From Epiperipatus broadwayi (taxonomy: Eukaryota > Onychophora > Udeonychophora > Euonychophora > Peripatidae), in NCBI GenBank assembly GCA_028023455.1, contig JAQFVV010006337.1:1415001-1479000 (forward strand): a stretch of 64,000 nucleotides of DNA, given 5' to 3'. The translations under genes were made by a program, and so were the position numbers. The notes below the pieces were generated by a model. The model was not told the DNA's origin. It worked only from the letters and a program-made list of their open reading frames with translations, and ran no database searches. This document shows, piece after piece, positions 52,100 to 64,000 of this stretch. Position 1 is the stretch's first letter. Every line of letters starts with the position of its first letter.

Positions 52100-54990
52100 A
52101 TCTTTTTTGCTATTCCTACACGATCTCTCCATACTTTGTTAAATAATCTGAAGTATATGTATTGCTTTTCTATTAAATGCCAAATCTCAGATACATAAGT
52201 AAAAAGTAGTAAAACACATCTATTAAAAAATTCCTTTTCAAAGATCTAGGCATATTTCCTTTTAGCAAGATCAAAAGCATTCAATCCAAGTTTAATTCTA
52301 TGACTGAATTCATCCACTGATTCCATCTATATTAATAATCTTATCAAAGTAATTGTAGTCATTAAATTCTTCTAATTCATTGTTATTATTGTTCTGAGGA
52401 AATTCATTGAACATTAGGTAAAACATTTAGCATTTATCTTTAGTCCTATTTTCTTATTTTTATCTGACAAGTCTTTCAATATTTTTTGAAACTCTGAAGC
52501 AATATTTGGAAAAGTAACCACATCATTTGCAAAAATCTATATGATGTTAATAATTTCTATTTAATTTTACTTTCTTAGATTCCCATTTTAATTCACAAAT
52601 TGTAAAAAAAATTGAATATATAGAATGACTCTGATGTATATCTTTTTCAATATTAATCTTCTTAGTATCATCATGTTCTTATTGTTGCTGTTGCATTTTA
52701 ATGAGTGTTTTTCAGAATATGACAATATTCGTGGTTTTTATATTGATGATTCAATGCTTTAATCACATAAGAATTCTAATAGAATTACATGTCCTCTCAT
52801 AATCTAAAAATTCAAAATATAATAGTAACTCATATTCACTGGACCCTTCTATAATTTCCCTTAATACTAGAAAGTGATTGACTGTGACTAAAACCATTTT
52901 TAAATCCAGATTTTTTTTTGATTAATTGGAATTCAAAATTAGCTATTAATGAGTTAATAAAAGAGAAAGAATTTCCACTTTTAATATATACACTGTACTG
53001 ATCTTATAATAACTCAACAATGTCATGTTTATCACTAATAATACTTTCCAACACAAGATAGAGACACTTTTCAAGATAAGATTGGTTGACTTATCTTTAA
53101 ACCTAAATGCTAATTAACACATTAATAAATTGAAAATTTTCACAAACATTAATATATGAAAGTAATGTATGTAAAAGTGAATAGAGAAACATATTCATAC
53201 TCTCAAACTAAGATGCTTCAGATTGGCCTATATAATTACAATATAGGTTTAAAAATAAGATGGCCACTATTATCTTTTTGTGTTTGACGATATCCTCAGT
53301 ACTCAACATGATATCATTGAGCTATTATATATACGATCAGTACAGCACATATATTAAAGGTGAAAATCCTTTCTCTTTTATTACATATATCTGCTCTTAG
53401 TAAATAAATTTGAATACTATAAATGAGTTGTAACAATCTTGTAAAAAGTTTGTTTAGAACAAAGAGAAGAATGATAGATGTACAATTTCTAATATCTTTC
53501 TTATCACCTTTCTTAAATATTAATGTTATTACTATCATACAATCATCTGATACATTTTTAACATTTAATATATAACTTTGCCAAAAAAATTTGTTTTTTC
53601 ATCTGCTTCTTTTCAAATATCAATAATAATTCCATCATTTCCTGAAAGAGATTTAATTGCATTTTCATCTCTTCTTTTAAACACTTGGCAATTCAAAATT
53701 TGTAATAATTGTAGGGAATACTTTATTTTTTGTTCTAATTATTATTATACAATTCTTAATAGATCTCTTTTACACACTGCATGATGTTTACTACTGAAAC
53801 AACTTTCCTTACAATACGAAGATATTTTACAATTTTGGAGACTTATTTTCTTCTATAACTTTCTTTGCCAAATCACAATTATATTTTCTTATATTATTAA
53901 CTTTTTTTTTAATTTATCATTTTGCAAAACTCTGGATGGTCAATTCTTCTTAACAGATCACTTTTAAAAATCACAACTTTTTCTTCATATACTAACTTAT
54001 CTCAATGGAAGTTTAATAAAAATCGCTGCTTTTTTGTACCACTTTTCTTTTTTGCTGAAGTTAATAGCGTATTAGTTATCTTCCTATTGATTTCATTCAA
54101 ATCTGAACCAACTTAAAAATCTGTAAATAATTTGCAAGTTCTAATTTAAATTCATTAGACTGCTACTGAAAGATAGGGACATAAACTGCTAATGCCATTA
54201 TTCTTAATAGTTTTTATCTCTTTAGTTTTGTATTAACATGTATTTTATATAAATTATCTCTGTGTTGAATCTATTAAAAACATTACAATTTTGAAATATA
54301 TATTTTCTGTTAGTCAAAATATAAACCAATTCTGACTTACCTTTATTTGAATGCTTCAATATCTAGTTCCATTTTGCATTTTTCTCAAAGAAAGAATTCA
54401 CGTATTGTGAAAATTGCACAAATCTGTGTCTATTCTTACTTCTTTCATCATAACCAAATTTATCTAAAGCATTTTCATTATTCAATTATTCACCAATTTT
54501 AATATTAAAGTTTCCCATGATAATTTAAAAATATTATTTCATCTGATCAAATGCATTTTCTACATACATATAAATATCTTCTACTTCATCACAAAGAGAA
54601 TTTGTTGGGAGATAAATTTGAATTATCTGCACTTGGCATCTTTTGTTGATGGGTAATAATTAATCTTGCCATTGTATCTGATATGCCACCAATTTTCATA
54701 GTGTTATTTTTCCACTTTTTATTTACAATGAATCTCACTCCATCTGGGCTTCTAATATTACAGTTTATAATAAAGTACATATCCACTTTTTAAATTATCT
54801 ATTCACATTTTCTTCTACTCAAAATTCAGCAATGTCCTATTTAATATTAGACAATTCTTCCAATTCAAAATAATCTGCAGTCGTATGTGCTTAAATAAAA
54901 CATCATCATTGAATGGTAATCTACATCCATAATCTCAGAATTATCGGTATTTTCTATTTCAGTTGCCAACCACTGCCTTGGCTAATAATT
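52100..54990 (-). pseudogene. RTE-type LINE, endonuclease-RT remnant
   Basis: Read on minus from about 54.9 kb. Endonuclease: PDGVRFIVNKKW and GGISDTMARLII (54760-54640), then MGNFNIKIGE near 54515, the GDFNAKIG active-site block, then HRFVQFSQYVNSFF and ELVYILTNRK near 54430-54300. RT: VITLIFKKGDKKDIRNC near 53535-53485, matching the KKGD...NYR block. FANDVVTF at about 52535-52512 sits where FADD is expected, with the first Asp changed to Asn. FQKILKDLSDKNKKIGLKIN follows, then HRIKLGLNAFDLAKRKY near 52300 and NRCVLLLFTYVSEIWHL near 52210. This is the RTE/BovB order in a single ORF. Many stops and frameshifts; RT motifs between 53300 and 52560 are poorly readable. It is the same type as the fragment at 30.1 kb. 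Confidence 0.82.
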
Positions 54991-55169
54991 TTACAACCTT
55001 TTGGTAATAAAGATTATAATTTAGTTTTGTTGTCATGATTATATATTCTGCATGTCTGTCTTAAAGTTTGTGATAATGGGATTTTACTTGTAATTATGTG
55101 CAGGATTATTTACATTATCTAGAATTACTTGATTAATGTCTTTAGAAATTTTTCAAAACTTTATTTAAT

Positions 55170-55440
55170 TTTTTTATATGCACTCAACTGTTAGCAGTAG
55201 CACACAAATTTAATTACACTATAAATAATAAAATCTCACATCATTTCTAATCAAAAAAAGTTGTGTATTCAGACTTCCTATCATACATTGTTTATTTATT
55301 TACTCTGATATCATAATTTTTATTAAAGTGACATTATTAGGTTAGGAATTGAACTGGGAACCTTTAGATTTATGAATACAAATTTAACATGATGCTGTAA
55401 TCAATTAAATTCTTCTGTAAAAAGGCAACAACCAGTTATA
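55170..55440 (-). repeat. SINE-like repeat, tRNA-derived
   Basis: The plus strand has ATGCACTCAACTGTTAGCAG followed by TAGCACACAAATTTAATTACAC, matching the outer end of the foldback at 0.6 kb. On minus, GGTTCCCAGTTCAATTCC near 55335-55355 resembles a B box, with an upstream A-box-like stretch too worn to be sure. Confidence 0.5.
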
Positions 55441-56700
55441 TATCCATCCATGAAGGATCTTTTAATTTCTCCACTTTTTCTTAAAGTCATGATTAATGAG
55501 TGATTTCCAAATATAGTATTATGAATTATCAGACTAGGTTAATTTATGGGTTTTTGCAATTATCACTTGAGAAAGTTCTTTAATTTTTATTCTTTTTATT
55601 TATTTTTTTGTGTCAAATATTCATTTTCTTTTCCCAATTGAACAAATGTTCATTGCTACAATCACGGTAAGCTATTTTAGAAACATCTTGGTTTTCTTTC
55701 TCTCGATTCATTTTTCAATAAGTAGACTTGTTTCATAAACAAATATTCTTCCTTATTCATGTGGTATGTCATAGATGTCATTTTTGTTTTTCACAATTTC
55801 CAATTTAGGTTTCATAAATTAGTATTCCTCATAGTTTACTATAACTTCAGGTTTTATAGATTAATATTTTTTATAATGTACTATAATTTTTGCTTTTATG
55901 TTTTATAATTCATTTTGTTTTTCATCCAAGCTGAGAATACTATATATTTTCTTTAAATCAACAACTAATAATACAATAATCACAGAATCACTAGAAATTA
56001 TTTTTAGTGAACACAAAGCAGATCTATTTCTAACCACAAATCATCTTCTTAAATAAAGTGAATCAGTAATATGACCAGCTCATAAAGTTTAAATCATTGA
56101 AACTTACTTGCTCACAATGCTCAAACAGGCATTAAAATTTAGTAAGAATAAAAAGTTGCTTTTGAATAGTGAATATCAATTTTATTATCAATATATTTTA
56201 ATAGAAATATACTTTCCACTGTTACTATAGTTTTATCCAAAAAGTGTATTAATCTAAGATCTGTCCAACAATATACATCTGTATGTACTCAAGTAATAAT
56301 GATATATTTTACATGCCAATTTTTAACTATAACATACTACAAAAGTTATCATTGTTTAAAGCAAGACTTTTCAAACTAGGGATTGCAGAAACATTTGAAA
56401 ATTTTATTTTTTATATGAATAATTAGATAACTAATTTTACCGCTATATTAAAATGTAAACCATATGTCCTTATATGTTGTAATATATCTCAATATTAGTC
56501 ACTAATTTTTTTAGTGAATTTGTTTTTATTAAATGTATATCATTTATTTTCAAAAGCTATCTTATCTTTTTTTATTTCAATAAACTGTGTAAAACTTAGT
56601 ATAAATTATAAATATATTACAAATAATATTACCATAGAGTTATTATTTTTAGTTTCAAAACATTTTATTAATGAATTACATTGTATATATTAGGTATTTA
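55441..56700. other. A+T-rich spacer, no gene seen
   Basis: Nothing recognised on either strand. Confidence 0.5.
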
Positions 56701-56713
56701 GGTACATATTGTT

Positions 56714-56923
56714 TTAAAGGTCAATAGTTATGAGTGATGAGTCTTTTGGTGATGAGGTTTCTGCAAGAATATAGTTGTTGGAATTATGGTGAAATTTAGT
56801 TTCTCCCTTGAACATAATGTGTGGGGATATGGAAGAGAACCAATGTTTAATGGCAGCAATCTGCATAGGTGAATTGATGCCCTTTATATTAATTGCTGCA
56901 ATTTTACATGAAATTCTAGACAT
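56714..56923 (-). pseudogene. N-terminal part of LINE AP-type endonuclease
   Basis: The 69-codon frame begins MSRISCKIAAINIKGINS, the N.KG start block of LINE endonucleases. It continues AIKHWFSSISPHIM, the region where L.E.K/E catalytic residues follow (here KGETKFH). It parallels the plus-strand copy at 34938 (NIRGPNS...KQYSPHII). After DSSLITIDL it ends at a stop and the rest of the domain is absent. Confidence 0.75.
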
Positions 56924-57418
56924 GAGTTGTTTTTTGGCTAGAAACTACTGCTTGCTTATTGATTGATTGTTGTTATTTGCAGATTATTGTTAGAGATTGG
57001 GGTTGAAATCACTAACTCTTTATCAGGTGATTTAATATTGGTTTGAGATAGTAGATTAGGTGGAATGGAATTATAGATTTTGGGTTTCTTGTTTGAAGCT
57101 TGAGTGTCAGGTGGACTTTTGAGTTTGGAATTTGTTATATATGAACTGACTTGGTTAGGTAGAATTTCATCATCTGAGCTGGATCTATTAGAATGCACTG
57201 ATTTTCTTTTATTGTAAGGTGGAGTTGAGTTAGTGTATTCCATTTCTGATTCAGATTGAAATGTTTTAATGGTTTGTGGAGTTGTAATGGTTGGAAATTG
57301 TTTATTTGTACTAGTGTGCTCAGTTTGAATAGATTAAGATGAGTTAGTGTAATTGGGATTTTCTTTAAAGCTTTTTGATGATTTGGATGATCTGTAAGTT
57401 TGAGAAGGGAGAGAATGC

Positions 57419-59877
57419 TTATTTTGAATATGGATTTATTTCAGATATCATATTGTTTTGAGTTGTTTTTGTGAGAGAGGTATATATCTTGGATTCTTCT
57501 TTATCATTGGATTCTGTAGTGATGGATGTGTTTAGTTTGGGATTATTAGAGATACGTGGTTTTGTGATGTTATTAGCGGTTTTGGTTGAGGTTTTACATG
57601 AGTTGGATGGAAGGTTTTGTGTAGATTTGAGTGTGGTTTCTATTCTATGTGTTTCACGATTAGTAATTTTGAATTGTTCAGGCTCAAGCAATTGCGCAGG
57701 TGTTTGTGATTGATAAGAATGTTGCCTTTGATTTTGATTAGCTAAACTTGATTGTAAGTCAGAGTTTTCTCCGCATTGATGTGTTCTGTTTTTCATAATG
57801 CCACACAAATTGCAAATACGAGCCATGCAGTTTTTTATGAGATGAGATCTTTGTCCACAGTGGAAGCATTGAGGTCTCACCCCCAAAAAGGATAGAATCA
57901 TAGAAGTTTTTTTGTTTAATAGAAGTTGGTATATCTGTAGGATTTATATCTTTTTTTAATTGTAACTGAAATGTAGCAGTGTTGGATGGTATGTGAAATC
58001 CAGTTTTGCCTTCTGGTAGGTATTTAAAATTAAGTATTTTCCCAAATGACTGAAGAATAATTTGGAGCTGGTTTTCATCAAAGCCCGCTACACAACTTCT
58101 GATTTTACCAAGAAGTGCAGATGTTCTGTTGACATCTATATAGCAGACGAATTTGTCATCTATTGTTTTGATGGCGCTTTTAAAGTTGTTACAATTCGCC
58201 CAATTAGTAAATTCGAGTGCTATATACCGGACATTCGGATGGGTCGAGATGCGCTGAATGCTATTTCCTATGTTGTTTTGCCTGATTATATTATATAGAG
58301 ATTCGATTGGAAATCTAAATAATGAGCATTTAGAGTCAGTAATGGCTAAAATTAAACTTTTGTCACTGTTATAATCAGTGAGTGATTTAAGTAATTTTAC
58401 CGGGATCGTTTGATTAAATTGGTTAGTTAGATTTGAATATTGCATTTCATTGAAATTAGAGGTTGTAAACATTTCTGATTCAATGCTTATTTGTGTATTA
58501 AATTGATTGAATTCATTGGATTGATCCATTAGATCTAGACACATAGATTCTGGTGAATCAGCTATGATGTGGCACTCATTGTGCATTTGTTCATCGTATG
58601 TGTGTGGTAAATTATATGCTGGAATTTTGGTTGAATTAAGTTGTTGCGATATGCCAATTTTTGTAATGTTGGCATATGATTGATTCATATGGTGATTTAT
58701 AGTTTGATTGGCATTTGTATGAGGATTTTTGTGATTGATTTGTGACATAATTGGCTGAGATTGGAAGTAGGAGAAGTATTTATATATATATTTTTCCTTT
58801 GTAGTGAATTAGGGTAATTTGTGTTATATGCCTCTCCCAGGAGGTTGAGTAATGATTCCTCAGATTGTTCACTACTTTTTGATTGTATTTGAGGGCTTTG
58901 ATGATTAGATTCAGGTTTAGACTTAGTTGGAAAATTTATGTCAAGCTCTAGAGATGTTTTTTTTATCTTTTTAATATAGTATGGTCATCTTGTTGTTCTA
59001 GTAATGACTGTTTGAGTGATTGTTTGATTGAATCATTTTGCTTATTATTAGTGTTTTGTTTGCTTTTTGAGTTTTTTGGATTATGTTTAACTTTATTTTT
59101 GACTGTGTTTAGCTGTTTTCGAGTGATGTCTTCACAGCTGCTGTCCGAGGATGTTTGGTTAGTAATTTGGTTATTACTTAATATTTCAGTTAAATTCTGA
59201 ATAATATTGTTTGAATCATCTTGATTTGAATTTTCCATGGTATTTTTAAGTAAGGGAACTTTAGGATAATATGTTTGTATGTTATGACTGAGGTTTTGCA
59301 ATTCATCAAGCTTCAATTCATTCTGAGATATAGATTTTTTAACGTGCTTTGGTGAATTTGGATTAGTTGTAAGAATGTTAGCAGGTTTATCAATATTATT
59401 TGGTTCATTATTATTTTCCATCTGCTGTATAGTTAGTTTGTAAGGGGATGATTCCTCCTCTGGCTCACTGCAAGAGTCAGTTGAGGTTGATTGTGAATTG
59501 GAATTATTTTCGAACTAATCTAATCTAGATTGGTTATTATTAGTTATTTTTCTGATATATGATGGTTTAGAGATAGGTTTAACAATCAGAGAATTTTTTG
59601 TTAGCTTGACCTCCGAATTTGAAGCCATAATTTTAATAATGTCATTACTTAGGCTTTGTATTTTTGAACACTGAGGTTGATTAACTAAAGTATTATCTGA
59701 CAAATTTGAAATATTATTAATATTAGATGAAATATTATAATTGTTAGGCTGATTTATATAGTAGTAGTTAGGATCATCTTTAAGTGGCCATATGCTGCAA
59801 GCGTCGTTGTTAACGTTATTATTATTTGGTGATATACCTTGGGCTGTGTTGTCAAATATTTTTTCTTCATCGAACAT
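57419..59877 (-). pseudogene. LINE ORF1: Asn-rich N part, RRM-like region, zinc knuckles
   Basis: Built from consecutive minus-strand frames (59877-59515, 59421-58963, 58748-57759, 57901-57419) separated by a few frameshifts or stops, so the original ORF was over 700 codons. The N part is low-complexity (Asn, Ser, Gln, Ile) with an acidic SEPEEESS patch between the first two frames. The 329-codon frame has ENQLQIILQSFGKILNFKYL and ATFQLQLKKDINPTDIP, which resemble an RRM-like fold and parallel the ORF1 at 33.8 kb. The 160-codon frame has CFHCGQRSHLIKNC, a CCHC knuckle, then CNLCGIMKNRTHQC, a second Cys/His motif. Its C-terminal Thr/Asn/Ser-rich tail leads to the frame at 57243-56956. RNA binding is inferred from family knowledge. 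The low number of breaks over 2.4 kb suggests a fairly young copy. Confidence 0.78.
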
Positions 59878-59880
59878 TAT

Positions 59881-61490
59881 AGATTGATTACTATTACTTT
59901 TTTTTGATGAATTTTGTATATTTTTATGTTATTAAAATTGCAGCTAAAACAAAAACATTACCAATATATTTTATTTTATTCAATTTTAACTTTTAAATCA
60001 ATATCTGTTATATTATGAAAACAATTTTATTTCATGACATTAAATTTGTCTTTTAAAAAAAAAAAAAAAAAAAACAGCTTACATTTTTTAAAATGAATAG
60101 ATGAATTTTCATTTCCCCCAATAATAGTAGTTAAAAAAAATATTACTTAAATCTTATAAGACCAATTGACAAATATTAAGCCATGATTTAATTTATTACA
60201 TCAAAATAAACATAATACATCCATATCACTAAAAGTCAACATATATCTCAATTTTTTCATTATTATTTTTTTAGATTATGATAATTTATTAATTATACAT
60301 AGTCATAATATTTATTTCTTTTATAACTGAATGAAGTCATAAAAATTTTAATTTGATTAAAGGGGTTATCAGTATAAAAATTTTAAAGAAATCCTGGAAG
60401 TTGTGAAATTCAATAACAATAGACCACTCAAGTTCACAAAGACAATACCACTATATCTAAATAACTTTGGTCATATTTTACAGTTACAAACAACATAAGC
60501 ATTAATATGTCTAAAAAAAAATCCACTTAAATGGTTCTGATGCTATAACAAATCACCAGAGATTGCACTATAAATTACAAAATTAAAATTTTAACCTAAA
60601 ATAAGCACTATCAAAATAAGCATCGGTATCATTATATCAACCGATTTTTCATATCAATCATTCAATGTTACATATACATATTCCAAGAACAAAAGATTCT
60701 AACTTATATTTTATAGTGAATCTATTCAAGAATCTGCTCTTCAAAAAAAAATTGTAACATTTACCTGTTTAATTAAACTTCCAATCTTTGAAACATTAAT
60801 TTCCTCTAAAACATCTTAAACTTGATCATTACCTTAGTTATTCTATATTCAAGTTATAAATAAATAATACCAACCTACATCCTTTGTAGATTTATTTAGA
60901 TAAAAAATATTATTATTACTATGTCATTATAAGCATTACAACTATCAGCATTTTAAATCCATTTCTAGATCCATCTATATTTATAATAGGATGAGGAATC
61001 TCTAAATAAAGTTAGTTAAATATAAAATCATTTGAGGACTGAAACTCCTGAGCCACAATTTTAACCAAGCCACACAACAAAGGATTTTATTAAATCTGTT
61101 CCATTTTTTTCTTAATACTAACAGATTTACATTAACACACACACATATATATATATTCCTTTTTTTCTTAATGCTAAGAGCTTCACATTATTTACATCGT
61201 CAATATATTTGCATAAAAAAAAAGAATCAGACTTGCTATGAAATTAATATCTAAAAATATAGTTGCCCAAGCCAATGAAAAACTCATGATGACAATAGCT
61301 TAAAGAAATAGTGAAAGTAAAAAAGATAAGAGAAAGGGCACAAAGGTAAAAAAATTGCTTTTATTGATAGTATCCAGAATTTAATAAACAAATATCATCT
61401 TATAAAAGTACAGTCATTTTGGACATAATGAAAATAATCCTTGATGAGCTAATATCATACCTTAAGCAAAAAAAGATATCTTTTGGTCAG
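59881..61490. other. A+T-rich spacer, no gene seen
   Basis: A-run at 60054-60074 and an ACAC/TA run at 61134-61156. Nothing else recognised. Confidence 0.5.
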
Positions 61491-61500
61491 ATATTTTTTA

Positions 61501-61618
61501 TTACTATTTGCTGATACATAATTTTCTATATATATATACTGAACAATGATAAATATATAAATACTATTTGCTGATACATAATTTTCTATATATATATACT
61601 GAACAATGATAAATATAT
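61501..61618. repeat. 60-bp tandem duplication
   Basis: The block TACTATTTGCTGATACATAA starts at 61502 and 61562; the two 60-base units are identical apart from their edges. A TA run lies inside each unit. Confidence 0.97.
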
Positions 61619-62705
61619 GTGTAGGAGATTGTGGTCTGGGCCAACTGATAAATGCTGGTTCAATACAAAATGTGCATCTTGGAGATCATAATCTTTTTCA
61701 CATGTCTTTAGTCATATAGTAATGATTATATCCCTTCACAAAGTGAGAAAAGCAGATAGAAACTGGTCCCTATCTCAGATGAAAGTGATATAGTAAAAAT
61801 TGCACTACAGAAATATTACTGATATAATTTCATCAACTGATTTATGTCAAAATTGTGAGGGCAGCATGTTTGGCACTTACTGATTAAGCTGTAATAATTT
61901 GCTGTCTATATATATATATGAAAAACAAAAAACAAGTTAAAAACTTGCTAATACTTGTATTTATGTCAACAGATGGTGTTCTACCAAAAACACTGTCAAG
62001 CATATGTTTACATAAATGTCAGAGCAATCAATCATTCACTATCTCTAACTTTAATTCCATTTTCAGATCATGATTTCAAGCTATTTGCTATCATCAGTGA
62101 AAGACAGGAATGCCTTTGAGGTCTTTCTAGCAATGATATATATTGCAGAGGCTTCTACTATGTGGTGATGCTGAACTGATATCAGACCCATATAGCTATC
62201 TGGCTTGCTATGCTGAGTTTGAAGACATTACGTGTCTAAAAGATTCACGCTTGCAAGCTGAATAGAAACTGTTTCATAAACGCTCCGAGTTAAGTGTTTA
62301 GATCTAGTTTCTTATTCCTGTCTTTCACTGATGATAGCAAATAGCTTGAAATCATGATCGGAAAGTGGAATTAAAGTTGAGATAGTGAATGCTTGCTCTG
62401 ACGTTTATGTAAACATACGCTTGATGGTGTTTTTGGTAGAACACCATCTGTTGACACACACACACATATATATATATATATACTGAAGAATGTTAAATAT
62501 ATGTGTATGAGATTGTAGTCTGTGGCAACTGATAAGTGCTGATTCAGTATGAAATGTGCATCTTGGAAATCCTAGATCTTTTTCACATGTCTTTTGTCAT
62601 ATGTTTATGATTACATCCCTCCACGAGATGTTAAAAGTAGATAAAAACCAATCCCTATCTTGGGTGAGATTGGTGTAATGAAAATTACACTACAGAAATA
62701 TTATT
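61600..62705. mobile_element. Compound repeat: direct repeats enclosing an inverted pair
   Basis: Direct repeats (about 61590-61835 and 62480-62705) share AAATATATGTGTA, AATGTGCATCTTGGA, TTTTTCACATGTCTTT and CACTACAGAAATATTA in the same order. Between them, an inverted pair (61965-62111 and 62312-62455) shares GTCAACAGATGGTGTTCTACC, TTTCAAGCTATTTGCTATCA and GAAAGACAGGAAT. The central ~200 bases are unique. No reading frame. This resembles a foldback transposon inserted into a locus together with a segmental duplication, or a composite non-autonomous element. Confidence 0.8.
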
Positions 62706-64000
62706 CATTATTGGATAATCTCTAGCCTAATGAATTACTAATAAAATATTAACATATTTGCTGTTATCTCTCACACCTAAAGATCATTCCATTATTCAAT
62801 AATTGTGGAACCCATGGATAGCATCAATGTAGTATAAAATAAATATATTCATTAATCATATACAATAATTTCATAATTTAAATAAATGTAAGTAATTCAA
62901 ATTTTATCTCTGTACTGCGAATAAAAAAACTGAATTAGTTAAATAAAATTACACATAAGCATATTCATACACACATAGTTGCAATTGCATTAAATAACTT
63001 GTAATGTTTTCTCTATCATTTTGATAAAGATATCTACCAATTGTCTAGAAAGATGAAGTTCCCTTATTTTCCGTTTTTCACAACTACGAGTTCTGCCCCA
63101 TTAATTCAAAAGATTAAGTAACCTCCCACTCATCGAATTTTCTTTAAATTCTATCATACTGAAGCTGACAATTTTGTTGCGAATAGACTAGCTAATAACA
63201 ACTGATGTTTAATGAGATAAGCTTTACATAAAAGTAAACGTTAAATACTTATCTAGTAAGTATCTAGGTAGTTCTTTCAATCCGAAAACTAGAATTAAAA
63301 GAGAAAAAAAATTAAATGATAATTATTAAAATTATAATTTTATTAAGAAAATGAGGAAGGGAGACTCGTGCGATTCAAAAATTAAAGAAAACAACATGTT
63401 TGTGTGATCTACTTGCAATCTTAAATATATACGCACCAATGAAATCCACCCCTCATATGTATACATGTGTGTCGCCTATATATATAACCATGTTAATTGT
63501 CTTCTATAATTTGCACATTATTTCAGACTACCAGCTGAACGGGATAAAATACTAAAAATATTTCTCACATTTTTCCATTCTTTCTTTACCCTTTATAAAT
63601 TCACACTTCATTTTTTCTTAATAATATATTTATTCTCTAGAAATTATCATTAACAATACTATATTTTAAACATAGATTATAAATATTAAGGGGGAAGTTA
63701 ATATTCCTAAGATACATTTTGACTCAATAGTCTTTCTGTTAGGCCAAACTACCCATTTTCTCAACAGCTATATACTGCTGCTATAATTTATTTCTACGAA
63801 TTAGATAAAACTTAATTCCTTCAATAAGTACACAAGTGACCATTCTTTATTAAATTACAAATTATTCTTTTTCAAAAATTAAATATAGATTTACATTTTA
63901 TTAATGATCTTTTTTTTTTTTTTTAATAAAAATGTTAAAAACATTCCTTTAAAATCCATATAAAAAGTTATCGATGTAAAAAAATGAAAGATTGATTCAA
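62706..64000. other. A+T-rich spacer, no gene seen
   Basis: A T-run at 63910-63924. The slightly richer stretch 63040-63220 shows no convincing frame. Confidence 0.5.

Larger units (their letters stand above)
56700..59880 (-). mobile_element. LINE with ORF1 and start of endonuclease, 3' part missing
   Basis: About 3.2 kb reading on minus from a start Met at 59877. A long Asn/Ser/Gln-rich ORF1 with RRM-like and zinc-knuckle regions is followed by the first ~60 codons of an AP-type endonuclease, where recognisable sequence stops near 56700. No reverse transcriptase is found nearby. LINE insertions normally lose the 5' end; this copy lacks the 3' part. It is a relative of the plus-strand LINE at 33.3 kb. 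Confidence 0.75.

Noticed and set aside
57471-59200. Plus-strand open frames of 62-80 codons
   Set aside because: Antisense shadows of the Asn/Ser-rich LINE ORF1.
61501-61618. CRISPR-like repeat array
   Set aside because: Only two adjacent copies with no spacers, in animal-type DNA; a simple tandem duplication.

Overview
This is a stretch of very A+T-rich animal nuclear DNA (about three quarters A+T by eye). I found no confident host gene. What can be recognised is almost entirely mobile-element debris in an A/T background: a Ty3/gypsy LTR retrotransposon with long direct LTRs, a diverged related LTR, two decayed piggyBac-like transposase copies, five LINE copies of at least three types, tRNA-derived SINE-like repeats, foldback/MITE-like elements, and long ATT/AAT and TA microsatellites. 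This mix fits an invertebrate metazoan with a repeat-rich intergenic or intronic landscape. I cannot name the species; mollusc or arachnid are guesses.

Layout. 0-5 kb: possible LTR end, a SINE foldback, a tRNA-like sequence and a 189-bp tandem duplication. 5.2-7.06 kb: diverged LTR with an adjacent primer-binding-site-like sequence. 7.2-8 and 13.9-14.6 kb: two dead piggyBac-like copies. 10.0-10.5 kb: foldback of a repeat family seen again at 15.9, 22.3 and 51.7 kb. 15.8-16.5 kb: two ATT arrays, the second about 360 bp. 19.6-28.3 kb: a minus-strand Ty3/gypsy element with two ~1.93-kb LTRs, a Lys-tRNA-type primer site, a coiled-coil gag-like ORF with protease remnant, RT-RNase H and integrase, all broken by frameshifts. 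30.1-30.7 kb: 3' piece of an RTE-type LINE. 31.8-32.1 kb: SINE with an AAT tail. 33.3-38.6 kb: a nearly full-length but dead LINE (zinc-knuckle ORF1, endonuclease, RT). 38.6-44.6 kb: unassigned. 44.6-45.5 kb: RT remnant of another LINE type. 49.7-50.0 kb: near-perfect 236-bp palindrome. 52.1-55.0 kb: dead RTE-type LINE, minus strand. 56.7-59.9 kb: minus-strand LINE with ORF1 and only the start of the endonuclease. 61.5-62.7 kb: compound direct/inverted repeat.

No set of genes here works together. Each element would once have supplied its own reverse transcriptase or transposase; the SINEs and MITE-like repeats carry none and would have depended on enzymes made elsewhere. Every recognisable polymerase, integrase or transposase reading frame has stops, frameshifts, missing parts or lost catalytic residues. 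Two short minus-strand open stretches (32.64-32.86 and 48.74-48.92 kb) look more coding-like than their surroundings and are the only candidates for non-transposon coding sequence.
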